From Pseudomonas chlororaphis (GTDB lineage Bacteria; Pseudomonadota; Gammaproteobacteria; Pseudomonadales; Pseudomonadaceae), in NCBI RefSeq assembly GCF_003731765.1, contig NZ_MOAL01000004.1, forward strand, positions 2,294,001 to 2,358,000: a stretch of DNA of 64,000 bases, in the 5' to 3' direction. The translations under genes and the position numbers were made by a program. This document shows, in pieces, positions 18,074 through 25,988 of the stretch. Under the pieces are notes generated by a model. That model did no database searches. It saw only the letters and a list, made by a program, of their open reading frames with translations, and was not told the DNA's origin. Numbering within the stretch: the first letter of the stretch is position 1; each line of letters starts with the position of its first letter.

Positions 18074-18115
18074 TGACTAATCCCGATGCCTGGCATTGAC
18101 CATCACGATGCCTGG
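18074..18115 (-). promoter_or_regulatory. Candidate promoter/operator of the NTF2 gene
   Basis: Contains ATTAGTCA on the minus strand (18074-18081) and an ATC half-site (18102-18104) at the same spacing seen at the two other octamer sites. It also holds a direct repeat CGATGCCTGG at 18084-18093 and 18106-18115, 22 bases apart or two helical turns. The second GAT half-site is not conserved. Confidence 0.35.
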
Positions 18116-18158
18116 GCCCAGCCCTTCCCCGTCCCTGTCCGCACGGGCCTTGGCCCCA

Positions 18159-18188
18159 GGTATCGACGCCGTCGATGGCCGGCCATCG
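18159..18188. promoter_or_regulatory. LysR operator copy 3 plus 16-bp palindrome
   Basis: GGTATC-N9-GATGGC (18159-18179) carries ATC-N9-GAT like the other regulon operators and overlaps a perfect 16-bp palindrome CGATGGCCGGCCATCG (18173-18188). It lies 75 bases before the amidohydrolase start and is the likely control site for that gene pair. Confidence 0.5.
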
Positions 18189-18262
18189 ATGCAATCTGCT
18201 GGTCGCCCCCCGCCCTTGCGCCCTAGCCTCGTGCCCCATTGCCCACAACAAGAAGTCCGACC

Positions 18263-19612
18263 ATGAGTAGCCTGCACCTGCACTGCCAGACCCTGTACGA
18301 CGGCACCGGCCTGGACACCCGCCAGCAACAGACCCTGGTGATCGAGAATGGCCTGATCCGCCATGTCGGCCCCCGAGCCCAGGCCCCGGCGCCCCAACCC
18401 GGCGACCAGGTGATCGACAGCGGCGATGGCTTTGTCATGCCCGGCCTGGTGGACGTGCACACCCACCTGGCCTTCGGCAACGCCCAGAGCGAAGAAGACA
18501 TCGACCTGTGGACCAGCGACGAATTCCGCGCCTTGCGCGGCATGTTTTTCGCCCGCCATGTGCTGTCCGCCGGGGTCACCAGCATGGTCTGCCCCGGCGA
18601 CAGCGGCCAGCTCAGCATCTCGGTACGCAACGCCATCGCCGCCGGTATGTTCGAAGGCCCGCGCATCGCCGCCAGCAGCCGGGTCATCACCAACCGCCAG
18701 AGCCTCAACGACTGGTTTCCCAGTCGCATCGGCACCCCGGAGTACTTCACGGCACGCCTGGTCACCAGCCGCAGCGAAGCCCTGGCGGAAATTCGCACCC
18801 AGGCCAAGGACGGCGTGGACCTGATCAAGATCGCCATGGACGGTACCCACCGTCGGCCCAACGGCGAAATCATCGCCGCCTTCACCGCCGACGAAACCCG
18901 GGAAATGGTCGAGGAAGCCCACCGCCTGGGCTGCAAGGTGGCCACCCACGCCTACGGTCGCGAAGCGGTGATGTACGCCGCCCAGGCCGGGGTCGACCTG
19001 CTGTTCCATGGGTTCTACATGGACGATGCGTGCATCGAAGCCTTGCTGGAGGCCGGCACCATCCTCGCGCCCACCATGACCTTTCCGCAGAACACCGTGG
19101 ACTTCTGCCAGCCCCATGACCCGGCCATCAGCACCGGTTACGCCGGCTACTGCGCGCGCACGCTGGAAGTGGGCTCGGTGGTGCTCAAACGGGCCAAGGC
19201 CGCCGGCGTGCCCTTTGCCTGCGGCAGCGACAGCGGCTTTGCCGTGACCCCTTACGGCGAATGGCACGCCCGGGAGCTGGAACTGCTGGTCAGCCGCCTC
19301 GGCTTCACCCCGGCCGAAGCCCTGTACGCCGCCACCGCCGTGGGTGCGCGCTGCATGCCCCGGGGCGAAACCCTGGGCAGCCTGGAAGTGGGCAAGCAGG
19401 CCGACTTGCTGATCCTCGACGGCTCGCCCCTGGACGACATCCGCCTGCTTCAGGACCGCAGCAAGTTCAAGGCGGTGTACAAGGCCGGGCAACCGGTGAA
19501 CCTGGAGCGCCAAGCCTACAACCCGAAACAGGTGTCGGACTTCAACAGCCTGAAATGGACCGACCTCTACACCCGCGACCGGGTCGCGGCCCTTGGCAAA
19601 TGGAGCCTTTGA
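18263..19612 (+). CDS. Metal-dependent amidohydrolase
   Basis: 449-residue amidohydrolase-superfamily enzyme (imidazolonepropionase/prolidase-like branch). The binuclear or mononuclear metal site is complete: D64-V-H66-T-H68, K189, H229, H249 and D323 (GSDSG). No signal peptide. The start at 18263 follows AGAAG and matches the family N-terminus (a strand, then TLYDGTG). Likely hydrolyses an amide or cyclic amide/lactone. It is followed after only 2 bases by the GlcG-like gene, forming a two-gene operon under the operator at 18159. Confidence 0.88.
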   Translation: MSSLHLHCQTLYDGTGLDTRQQQTLVIENGLIRHVGPRAQAPAPQPGDQVIDSGDGFVMPGLVDVHTHLAFGNAQSEEDIDLWTSDEFRALRGMFFARHVLSAGVTSMVCPGDSGQLSISVRNAIAAGMFEGPRIAASSRVITNRQSLNDWFPSRIGTPEYFTARLVTSRSEALAEIRTQAKDGVDLIKIAMDGTHRRPNGEIIAAFTADETREMVEEAHRLGCKVATHAYGREAVMYAAQAGVDLLFHGFYMDDACIEALLEAGTILAPTMTFPQNTVDFCQPHDPAISTGYAGYCARTLEVGSVVLKRAKAAGVPFACGSDSGFAVTPYGEWHARELELLVSRLGFTPAEALYAATAVGARCMPRGETLGSLEVGKQADLLILDGSPLDDIRLLQDRSKFKAVYKAGQPVNLERQAYNPKQVSDFNSLKWTDLYTRDRVAALGKWSL

Positions 19613-19614
19613 AC

Positions 19615-20070
19615 ATGACCTTGTATGCACTTGACCTGGACACCGCCACCCGCATCGCCCGCACCGCCATCACCAGCGCCCGGGACCTGGGCTTTCGCCC
19701 CCTGGCCGCCGCGGTGCTGGACCCGGCCGGCCATCCCCTGGCAGTGCTGCGCGACCCCGAGGCCAGCTTCCTGCGGCCACAGATCGCCACCGGCAAGGCC
19801 CGTGGCTGCCTGGGCATGGGCCTGGGTGGTCGTGAATTGGCGCGTCGGGCCCAGGCCATGCCGGCGTTTTTTTCAGCGATTAACAGCCTGACCGCAGGCG
19901 AAGTGATTCCGGTGGCCGGCGGCGTGCTGATCCGCAATCAGGCGGGCGAGTTGCTGGGGGCCATCGGCATCAGCGGCGACACCTCGGACAATGACGAGCG
20001 CTGCGCCTTGCTGGCGATTGGCGAAGCCGGGCTGCTGGCCGACACTGGCGACCCTCAGGCGCCGGCGTGA
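19615..20070 (+). CDS. GlcG/HbpS-family small protein
   Basis: 151-residue protein of the GlcG/HbpS (heme-degrading/heme-binding, Pdu-like) family. It shows the conserved core DPAGHPLAVLRDPEASFLRP, the KARGCLGMG segment and a glycine-rich loop VAGGVLIRNQAGELLGAIGISGDTSDNDE. Role unproven; members are often encoded beside catabolic oxidoreductases. Its ATG begins 2 bases after the amidohydrolase stop. Its last 16 bases overlap the end of the convergent LysR gene. Confidence 0.8.
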   Translation: MTLYALDLDTATRIARTAITSARDLGFRPLAAAVLDPAGHPLAVLRDPEASFLRPQIATGKARGCLGMGLGGRELARRAQAMPAFFSAINSLTAGEVIPVAGGVLIRNQAGELLGAIGISGDTSDNDERCALLAIGEAGLLADTGDPQAPA

Positions 20071-20990
20071 TCCAGACCCGCTGCCTGCTCCAGGAGCAAC
20101 TGGCGGAACCAGACCAGGGCCGGATCGCGGTCCTGGTACGGGTGCCACTGCAGCACCTGCACAGCCTCGGGAAAGGCCAGGGGCGTCGGATGGATGCGCA
20201 GGCGATAACGCTGGGCCAGGGACTCGGCCTGACGCCGAAACAGCGTGGCCACCCGACCACTGCCGACAATAAACGCCGGCATCAGGGCAAAGCTTTCCAA
20301 GGCCACCGCCACCTGCCGTTCGATGCCCAGCTCGGCCAGGTGGGCGGCGTCCAGGGCCAGGTTGCGGCCGTCGCTGAACTCGCGCACCACGTGCTCGGCC
20401 TGGCAATAGTCGGCCAGGCTCAAGGCCTCGGCGTAGGGCGAATGCTCGGCGCAGACCACGCAGCAGAGCCGGTCGCGCAGCAGCGGCAATTGCGGGTACG
20501 CCGGATTGAGCCGGCCCTGGGGCACGATCACGCAATCGCTGCGCCGGTACTCCAGGGCTTCGCTGACCACATCGCCGTCCCGGGGCATGGGCAAGTCGCG
20601 CAGGCTCAGGCGCATGCCCGGGGCACGCCGTGCCAGCTCACGACTGACCGCCGGCATCAGCACCGCAGCGATGTAGTCGGAAGCCACCAGGGTCAGACGC
20701 CGCTCGCAGGAGGCCGGGTCAAAACCGGCGGGGGCATCGACAATCTCGCGGGTCAAGGCCAGGGCCTCGCGCACCTTGGGCAACAGCGCCAGGCCCAGGG
20801 CCGTGGGCTGCAATTGGCGACCCACCGGGGCCAGCAGCGGGTCATTGAAATGCTCCCGCAGGCGACCCAGGGCGGCGCTGGTCGCGGATTGCCCCAGGTG
20901 CAGGCGCTCGGCGGCGCGGCTGACGCTGCGCTCGCCCAGCAGCGCTTCCAGGGCCACCAACAGATTCAGATCCAGACGACGGTAACGCAT
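20055..20990 (-). CDS. LysR-family regulator, NodD-like paralogue
   Basis: 311-residue LysR regulator with N-terminal winged helix (MRYRRLDLNLLVALEALL...SVSRAAERLHLGQSATSAAL) closely resembling the regulator at 16651-17574 in its DNA-binding half. The effector domains differ more, so the two may answer different inducers at the same operators. It is divergent from the C-C hydrolase gene, whose upstream region holds a perfect CCTATC-N9-GATACC operator. Confidence 0.87.
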   Translation of the reverse strand: MRYRRLDLNLLVALEALLGERSVSRAAERLHLGQSATSAALGRLREHFNDPLLAPVGRQLQPTALGLALLPKVREALALTREIVDAPAGFDPASCERRLTLVASDYIAAVLMPAVSRELARRAPGMRLSLRDLPMPRDGDVVSEALEYRRSDCVIVPQGRLNPAYPQLPLLRDRLCCVVCAEHSPYAEALSLADYCQAEHVVREFSDGRNLALDAAHLAELGIERQVAVALESFALMPAFIVGSGRVATLFRRQAESLAQRYRLRIHPTPLAFPEAVQVLQWHPYQDRDPALVWFRQLLLEQAAGLDHAGA

Positions 20991-21120
20991 GCACGGCTCC
21001 TGTCAGCACGGCGCCTGGCGCGCACGTGACGCTGGCGAGGGTAAGCCCGGCAACAGGCCGCGACCAATCGCCTTGGGCGCTGCCTGGTATCGGGAAAAAC
21101 CATGGCTGGCCAGCCGCCGG

Positions 21121-21141
21121 CCTATCGCCCGGCGCGATACC
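21121..21141. promoter_or_regulatory. NodD-type LysR operator (CCTATC-N9-GATACC), copy 4
   Basis: Identical in its 12 specified bases to the operator at 14996-15016. It is placed between the divergent LysR and hydrolase genes. An additional GGTATC half-site lies about 35 bases upstream (21086-21091), and ATTGGCTA (21159-21166) sits 35 bases from the centre toward the hydrolase, where ATTAGTCA is found at the other sites. Confidence 0.65.
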
Positions 21142-21240
21142 TGGCATCCGGACTCACGATTGGCTAAATGCCTGGGCGCTGCTTAACGTTCCCAGCATCA
21201 CGCCTTCTGCCCTAATAAAAACCACAGGAAGAGAGAAACC

Positions 21241-22398
21241 ATGTTCCGTTACTTCCCCACCAACTACGTCTGGAACCTGTCCGTCGACCTGGCCATTGAA
21301 ATGGGCGCCAGGATGGGCGAAATCGAATCCATGTGCGCGCCCCTGCAAGAGGCCGCCAAGCAACCGGACGCCGCCGGCACCCAAGCCTTCCGGGAAACCT
21401 GGGAGAAGATGGCCGACAAACTCTGCGGCCTCGCCGAAGAGGACGAAAGCGCCGGCCGGCTGTTTTCCGCTGGCGAAAAATACAACCGCGCCGCCACCTA
21501 CTACCTGACTTGCGAACGCCTCCAGGCCCACGGCGCCGCCGGACGCCTGGCGCTGTACCAACGCTTTTTGCAGACATTCGCCCGGGGCCTCGAACTGACC
21601 GGGGAAAATTGCCAGCGGGTGGAAATCCCCTACGCCGGCAAAGTCATCAGCGGCCTCTATGTGCGGGCCGAAGGCGTCGAAGGCCCGGCGCCGATCCTGG
21701 TCCAGGTCAACGGCCTGGATTCCACCAAGGAAATGAAATACCGGGTCGGCCTGCCGATGTGGCTGGCCAAGCGGGGCGTGGCCTCGCTGATCATCGACCA
21801 GCCAGGCACTGGCGAGGCCTTGCGCCTGCACGGCCTGACCGCGCGCTTTGACAGCGAGCACTGGGCCAGCGTGGTGGTGGACTGGCTGGAAACCCGCAGC
21901 GACATCGATGCCAAGCGCATCGGCCTGGAAGGCGTGTCCCTGGGTGGCTACTACTGCCCACGGGCGGTGGCCTTCGAACCGCGCTTCGCCTGCGGCGTGG
22001 TGTGGGGCGCCAACCACGACTGGCGTGACGTGCAAAAGCGTCGCCTGGAAAAGGAAGGCAGCTTCCCGGTGCCCCATTACTGGTCCCACGTGTGCTGGGT
22101 CTGGGGCGCCAAGGACATCGACGATTTCATGGCCCTGGCCGAGCAGGTGCACCTGGACGGCGTGCTGGATCGCATCCGCGTGCCCTTCCTGGTGACCCAC
22201 GGCGAGCAGGATTCACAGATCCCGCTGAAGTGGGCCCATCGCACTTACGAACAATTGGTCAACAGCCCGCGGCGTGAGCTGAAAATCTTCACTGAACGTG
22301 AAGGCGGCGTGCAGCACTCCAGCTTCGACAACAGCATCAATGCCGGCCATTACATCGCCGACTGGGTCGCCGAAGCCCTGGGCGGCGAGACCGCCTGA
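21241..22398 (+). CDS. Alpha/beta hydrolase of Ayg1 / DHPON-hydrolase type
   Basis: 385 residues: a helical N-terminal domain (about 1-120) and an alpha/beta-hydrolase core. The nucleophile elbow is G231-V-S233-L-G-G, the acid is D324 (GEQD) and the base H359 (VQHSSF), giving a full Ser-Asp-His triad. The VNGLDSTKE segment (about 157-165) supplies the oxyanion region. This architecture is that of 2,6-dihydroxypseudooxynicotine hydrolase and fungal Ayg1, enzymes that cleave C-C bonds in aryl-ketone or polyketide substrates. In a regulon with a hydroxylase and a ring-cleavage dioxygenase a C-C bond hydrolase is fitting. GAAGAGAG precedes the ATG. Confidence 0.83.
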   Translation: MFRYFPTNYVWNLSVDLAIEMGARMGEIESMCAPLQEAAKQPDAAGTQAFRETWEKMADKLCGLAEEDESAGRLFSAGEKYNRAATYYLTCERLQAHGAAGRLALYQRFLQTFARGLELTGENCQRVEIPYAGKVISGLYVRAEGVEGPAPILVQVNGLDSTKEMKYRVGLPMWLAKRGVASLIIDQPGTGEALRLHGLTARFDSEHWASVVVDWLETRSDIDAKRIGLEGVSLGGYYCPRAVAFEPRFACGVVWGANHDWRDVQKRRLEKEGSFPVPHYWSHVCWVWGAKDIDDFMALAEQVHLDGVLDRIRVPFLVTHGEQDSQIPLKWAHRTYEQLVNSPRRELKIFTEREGGVQHSSFDNSINAGHYIADWVAEALGGETA

Positions 22399-22536
22399 TC
22401 GCCCGTCCCGGCGCCCAGCGCGGCGCCGGGGCAGGCCCCTTTCAATCGCCATGCCGCTCCACCGCCATGGGCATTAGCGCCCCATCGCCCTCGTGCCCTT
22501 CCTGGGGGCGCATTAGATGCCGTCACCCCCCGCCAA

Positions 22537-22610
22537 TACGAAACAATGCGCTTTGCCGCGGTGCATTTGTGCGCCCTTGCTTTGGCGGCACGACGGTACA
22601 TTGGAAAGAC
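22537..22610. repeat. Promoter-like repeat, copy A
   Basis: About 74 bases upstream of the first binding-protein gene that align without gaps, roughly two thirds identical by hand, to 23815-23888 upstream of the permease gene. Shared blocks include CTTTGCCGC, ATTTGT, CTTGCT and GTACATT-GAAA. TACATT could be a -10 element. Probably a duplicated control region. Confidence 0.5.
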
Positions 22611-22685
22611 TCAGGTCCCGCAGAATGACCGGTATCACACGACCCTGGTTGCCCTGTCCCTCTGCCAACCATCAGGAGTTTTTCC

Positions 22686-23738
22686 ATGACCCAAGCGTCT
22701 ATCCGCACCCTGCAATTGGCCGGTTTCATGTTGCTGGGGCTAAGCGCTGCCAGTGCGCTGGCCGAAGACATTACCTTCGTCTCCCAAGGCGGTGCCTATC
22801 AGGAAGCCCAGAGCAAGGCGATCCTTGAACCGGCGGCGAAGAAGCTCGGCTTGACCTTGAAACAGGACAGTTCGCCCAAGGCTTACCCCATCATCAAGAC
22901 CCAGGTGGAAAGCGGCAAAGTCAGCTGGGACGTGGTGGATTTGCCCACGGGCGATTGCATCCGTGGTGAGCAGGAAGGCCTGTTCGAGAAGCTCGACCTG
23001 GCGCTGATTCCCAATGCGGCCCAGTTACCCGCCGAGTTGAAGGACGACTACAGCGTCGGCTACATCAGTTACTCCACAGTGATGGCTTATCGCACCGACG
23101 CCTTCAAGGGCGACAAGGTGCCGAAGACCTGGGCCGACTTCTGGGACACGGAGACGTTTCCCGGCCAGCGCTCCCTGCGCAACCTGCCGCGCCCGACCCT
23201 GGAAATTGCCCTGATGGCCGACGGCGTGCCACCCGACCAGTTGTACCCGCTGGACGTCGAGCGGGCGTTCAAGAAGCTGGAACAAATCAAGCCCCATATC
23301 GCCACCTGGTGGACCTCCGGCGGCCAGTCCGCGCAGTTGATCAGCGACGGTGAGGTGGACCTGATCCAGGCCTGGAACGGTCGCATCAGCGCGGTCCAGG
23401 CCGACGGTGCGCCGGTGGCGTTCGACTACAACCAGGGGGTGCTGGAAACCAATTCGCTGTGCGTGCTCAAGGGCTCGGCGCACAAGGTCGCGGCGATGAA
23501 GTTCGTCAACGAGGCGATCGACGCCAAGCTGCAGGCCGCCCTGCCGCTGATCATCGACTACGGCCCACTCAACCCAGAAGCGTTCAAGGTTGGCATGATC
23601 CCCGCCGAACGTGGGGCCAAGCTGCCGTCTTCCCCCGAGAACATCAGCCGTCAGGCGCTGCTGTCGTCCAAGTGGTGGGCCTCCGCCGAGGGCGTGAAAG
23701 CCGAAGAACGCTGGCTGGCCTTCGTGCAGAAGAAATAA
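22686..23738 (+). CDS. ABC transporter periplasmic binding protein, polyamine type
   Basis: 350-residue PotD/SpuD-like solute-binding protein with signal peptide (MTQASIRTLQLAGFMLLGLSAASALA) and the mature start DITFVSQGGAYQEAQ. Binding-protein landmarks follow in order: WDVVDLPTGDCIRGEQEGL, YSVGYISYSTVMAY and WWTSGGQSAQLISDGEVDL. Ribosome-binding site AGGAG precedes. It captures an amine or polyamine-like cation for the permeases encoded next. It is strongly similar to the binding protein at 38812-39849, so one is probably a duplicate. Confidence 0.87.
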   Translation: MTQASIRTLQLAGFMLLGLSAASALAEDITFVSQGGAYQEAQSKAILEPAAKKLGLTLKQDSSPKAYPIIKTQVESGKVSWDVVDLPTGDCIRGEQEGLFEKLDLALIPNAAQLPAELKDDYSVGYISYSTVMAYRTDAFKGDKVPKTWADFWDTETFPGQRSLRNLPRPTLEIALMADGVPPDQLYPLDVERAFKKLEQIKPHIATWWTSGGQSAQLISDGEVDLIQAWNGRISAVQADGAPVAFDYNQGVLETNSLCVLKGSAHKVAAMKFVNEAIDAKLQAALPLIIDYGPLNPEAFKVGMIPAERGAKLPSSPENISRQALLSSKWWASAEGVKAEERWLAFVQKK

Positions 23739-23996
23739 CCCGGCTACCGCCCCGGCCCGCCCTTGGACACAAGGCCGCGCGCCGGGCGCAGGACATGCCG
23801 CCGGCCCTGGCAAATTCGCAATAAAGCACTTTGCCGCCGCCTATTTGTAGGCGCTTGCTCCGTTGCCCTGGCCGTACATTAGAAACATCGCCGGCCAAGG
23901 TGCTCCCTGAACAGCAACCCCCGAACAATAACGACCGGCTGCAACACGAACTCAGCACCTGCCCCTCTTTGCCAGCCCCTCTTTGGGAGTCCTCGC
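23739..23996. promoter_or_regulatory. Intergenic region with second promoter-like repeat
   Basis: Gap between binding protein and permease genes. It contains copy B of the promoter-like repeat and a G+C-rich stretch, but no convincing terminator with a U tract. The repeat suggests permease transcription can begin here independently of the binding-protein gene. Confidence 0.4.
23815..23888. repeat. Promoter-like repeat, copy B
   Basis: Partner of the repeat at 22537-22610: same order of blocks (CTTTGCCGC, ATTTGT, CTTGCT, GTACATT-GAAA) without gaps. Lies about 110 bases before the 30-residue upstream ORF. Confidence 0.5.
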
Positions 23997-24089
23997 ATGA
24001 CCCGATTCCAGTACCCCACACGGCGGCCCACCGCAATCGTTCAAGCTCAGCGGACCGGCCCAGCCGGCCACGGAGGCCAGCATGTCTAA
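23997..24089 (+). CDS. 30-residue upstream ORF overlapping permease start
   Basis: ATG at 23997 has GGGAG about 7 bases upstream; 30 codons rich in Arg, Gln and Pro (MTRFQYPTRRPTAIVQAQ...), stopping at TAA 24087-24089 inside the permease start (8-base overlap). The composition is not that of a membrane or enzyme fragment. It may be a leader ORF that couples or tunes permease translation. No family recognised; could be fortuitous. Confidence 0.35.
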   Translation: MTRFQYPTRRPTAIVQAQRTGPAGHGGQHV

Positions 24090-25008
24090 CGCCTACCTGG
24101 CCAAATCCATGCCCGACGCCGGCGACGGCCCGCAACCCTCCGCCAGCAGCCTGCAAGCCATTGCCCGCGAGGAGCGCAAGGAAAACACCTCGATGCTGCT
24201 CCTGCTGGCCCCGGCCCTGGTGATGGTGGTGGTGTTGCTGATCCTGCCGCTGTGCTGGCTGGCCCTGCAGTCGGTGCAGACCGAGGAAGGCTTCTCCCTG
24301 GCCAACTACCTGCGGATCTTCCAGGAACGCATCTACTGGGACACCTTCAGCCTGACGTTCAAGATCAGTTTCATGGTCACCGTGCTGTCGATTTTCCTCG
24401 GTTTCCCCATTGCCTACGCCGCCTCGCGGCTCCAGGGATTCTGGGCCAACCTGATCCTGATCTGCGTGATCATCCCGTTCTGGACCAGCGTGCTGGTGCG
24501 CTCCTACGCCTGGCTGGTGCTGTTGCAGCGTCGCGGGCTGGTCAACCAGACCCTGCTGGACCTGGGGATCATCGACCAGCCGCTGAACCTGATGCACAAC
24601 ACCACCGGCACGGTGATCGGCACCCTGCACGTGATGCTGCCGTTCATGGTCCTGCCCCTGTACTCGGTGATGCGCAAGATCCCCCAGGACCTGCTACAAG
24701 CCTCCGAAAGCCTCGGCGCCAAGCCGTTCTACACCTTCCGCCGAGTGTTCCTGCCCATGGCGGCGCCCGGGGTCATGGCCGGGTCGATCCTGGTGTTCGT
24801 GATCTGCCTGGGCTTCTTCATCACCCCGGAACTGCTGGGCGGCGGGCGCACCATCCTGGTGTCGATGCTGGTGCAACGCAACGTCGAGCTGTACCACGCC
24901 TGGGGCGCGGCCAGTGCCGTGGGCCTGGTGTTGCTGCTGGTGGTGTTCCTGATCTTCTGGGGCATCAACCGCTTTATTCCCATCGAACGCATTCTGGGAG
25001 CGCGCTGA
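24082..25008 (+). CDS. ABC transporter permease, PotB-like
   Basis: 308 residues: a polar cytoplasmic N-terminus (about 1-35), then about six membrane helices. The ABC-permease EAA loop is in SLGAKPFYTFRRVFLPMAAPG (about 213-233). GGAGG precedes the ATG. It forms a heterodimeric inner-membrane channel with the next gene product for the amine-type substrate bound by the upstream binding protein. The stop is directly followed by the second permease ATG. Confidence 0.88.
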   Translation: MSNAYLAKSMPDAGDGPQPSASSLQAIAREERKENTSMLLLLAPALVMVVVLLILPLCWLALQSVQTEEGFSLANYLRIFQERIYWDTFSLTFKISFMVTVLSIFLGFPIAYAASRLQGFWANLILICVIIPFWTSVLVRSYAWLVLLQRRGLVNQTLLDLGIIDQPLNLMHNTTGTVIGTLHVMLPFMVLPLYSVMRKIPQDLLQASESLGAKPFYTFRRVFLPMAAPGVMAGSILVFVICLGFFITPELLGGGRTILVSMLVQRNVELYHAWGAASAVGLVLLLVVFLIFWGINRFIPIERILGAR

Positions 25009-25806
25009 ATGAACTGGCTAGCCAACTTGCGGCGCGTGCGCCTGTCCCACCTGGCCTTCACCGTGCTGGTGGCAGCGATCCTGCTGTACCTGATCCTGCC
25101 GGTGCTGATCGTGGTGCCGATGTCGTTTTCCGAAGCGCGCTTCTTGCAGTTCCCGCCCAAGGAATGGTCCCTGCGCTGGTACGAGGCGTTCTTCACCAGT
25201 GCCGAGTGGATGTCGGCGGCGCGGGTCAGCCTGATCACCGCGCTGGTGACCACCCTGGTCAGCCTGCCGGTGGGCATGGCCGCGGCCTACGCCATCAACA
25301 GTTCCAGCCTGCGGGTGGTGCGCACCCTGCAAATCATCCTGCTGTTGCCGATGATGGTGCCGATCATCCTGATCGCCGCCGGGGTGTTTTTCGTCTACGC
25401 CCGGGTCGGCCTGATCAGCACCCTCAGCGGCCTGATCCTGGCGCACATCATGCTGGCCCTGCCCTACGTGATCATCGCCTTGCTGGCGGGCCTGCGGAAC
25501 TTCGACATGTCTCAGGAAATGGTCGCCCGCAGCCTGGGCATGAACCGCTTCCGCGCCTTTATGGCGGTGACCCTGCCGCAGATCAAACCGAGCCTGGTCT
25601 CGGCCACCCTGTTCGCCTTTATCACCTCCCTGGATGAAACCGTGGTGGCGCTGTTTATCTCCGGCGGCGACAACCAGACCCTGACCAAGCGCATGTTCAC
25701 CGCCTTGCGCGACGAGATCGACCCGACCATCGCCGCCATCAGTTCCCTGCTGATCCTGGCGTCCTTGCTGCTGGTGGTGATTGCCGGCCGCAACAAGCCT
25801 TCCTGA
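25009..25806 (+). CDS. ABC transporter permease, PotC-like
   Basis: 265 residues, about six membrane helices, with the EAA-loop motif RSLGMNRFRAFMAVTLPQIKPS near 175-196. Length and order match PotC/SpuH partners. It abuts the first permease with no spacer. Two hairpins follow before gabD, so the permeases may end a transcript there even though the ATPase gene is further downstream. Confidence 0.88.
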   Translation: MNWLANLRRVRLSHLAFTVLVAAILLYLILPVLIVVPMSFSEARFLQFPPKEWSLRWYEAFFTSAEWMSAARVSLITALVTTLVSLPVGMAAAYAINSSSLRVVRTLQIILLLPMMVPIILIAAGVFFVYARVGLISTLSGLILAHIMLALPYVIIALLAGLRNFDMSQEMVARSLGMNRFRAFMAVTLPQIKPSLVSATLFAFITSLDETVVALFISGGDNQTLTKRMFTALRDEIDPTIAAISSLLILASLLLVVIAGRNKPS

Positions 25807-25814
25807 GTCGGCGG

Positions 25815-25845
25815 CCGTCACCGCGAGCACTGTTCGCGGTGACGG
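25815..25845 (+). terminator. 12-bp hairpin after permease gene
   Basis: CCGTCACCGCGA pairs perfectly with TCGCGGTGACGG around a 7-base loop, 8 bases after the permease stop. No U tract follows; could be an attenuator or a 3'-end stabilising hairpin. Confidence 0.4.
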
Positions 25846-25910
25846 CAGATCCTGCCGGCAAACGGCGCAATTGAGCAGCAACCACCCATTCCACAGGCCA
25901 GCTCGGCATC

Positions 25911-25931
25911 GGCCGCCGGCCGGCCTTTTTT
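25911..25931 (+). terminator. Short intrinsic terminator before gabD
   Basis: GGCCG-CCGGC-CGGCC stem-loop immediately followed by six T residues. The T run merges into TTTACAAT, whose TACAAT could serve as a -10 box for gabD. Confidence 0.5.
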
Positions 25932-25988
25932 ACAATCGGTCCTATCGTCCAGACCTTCAAAAGCACTTTTTATTCAAGGGCAATTGCC

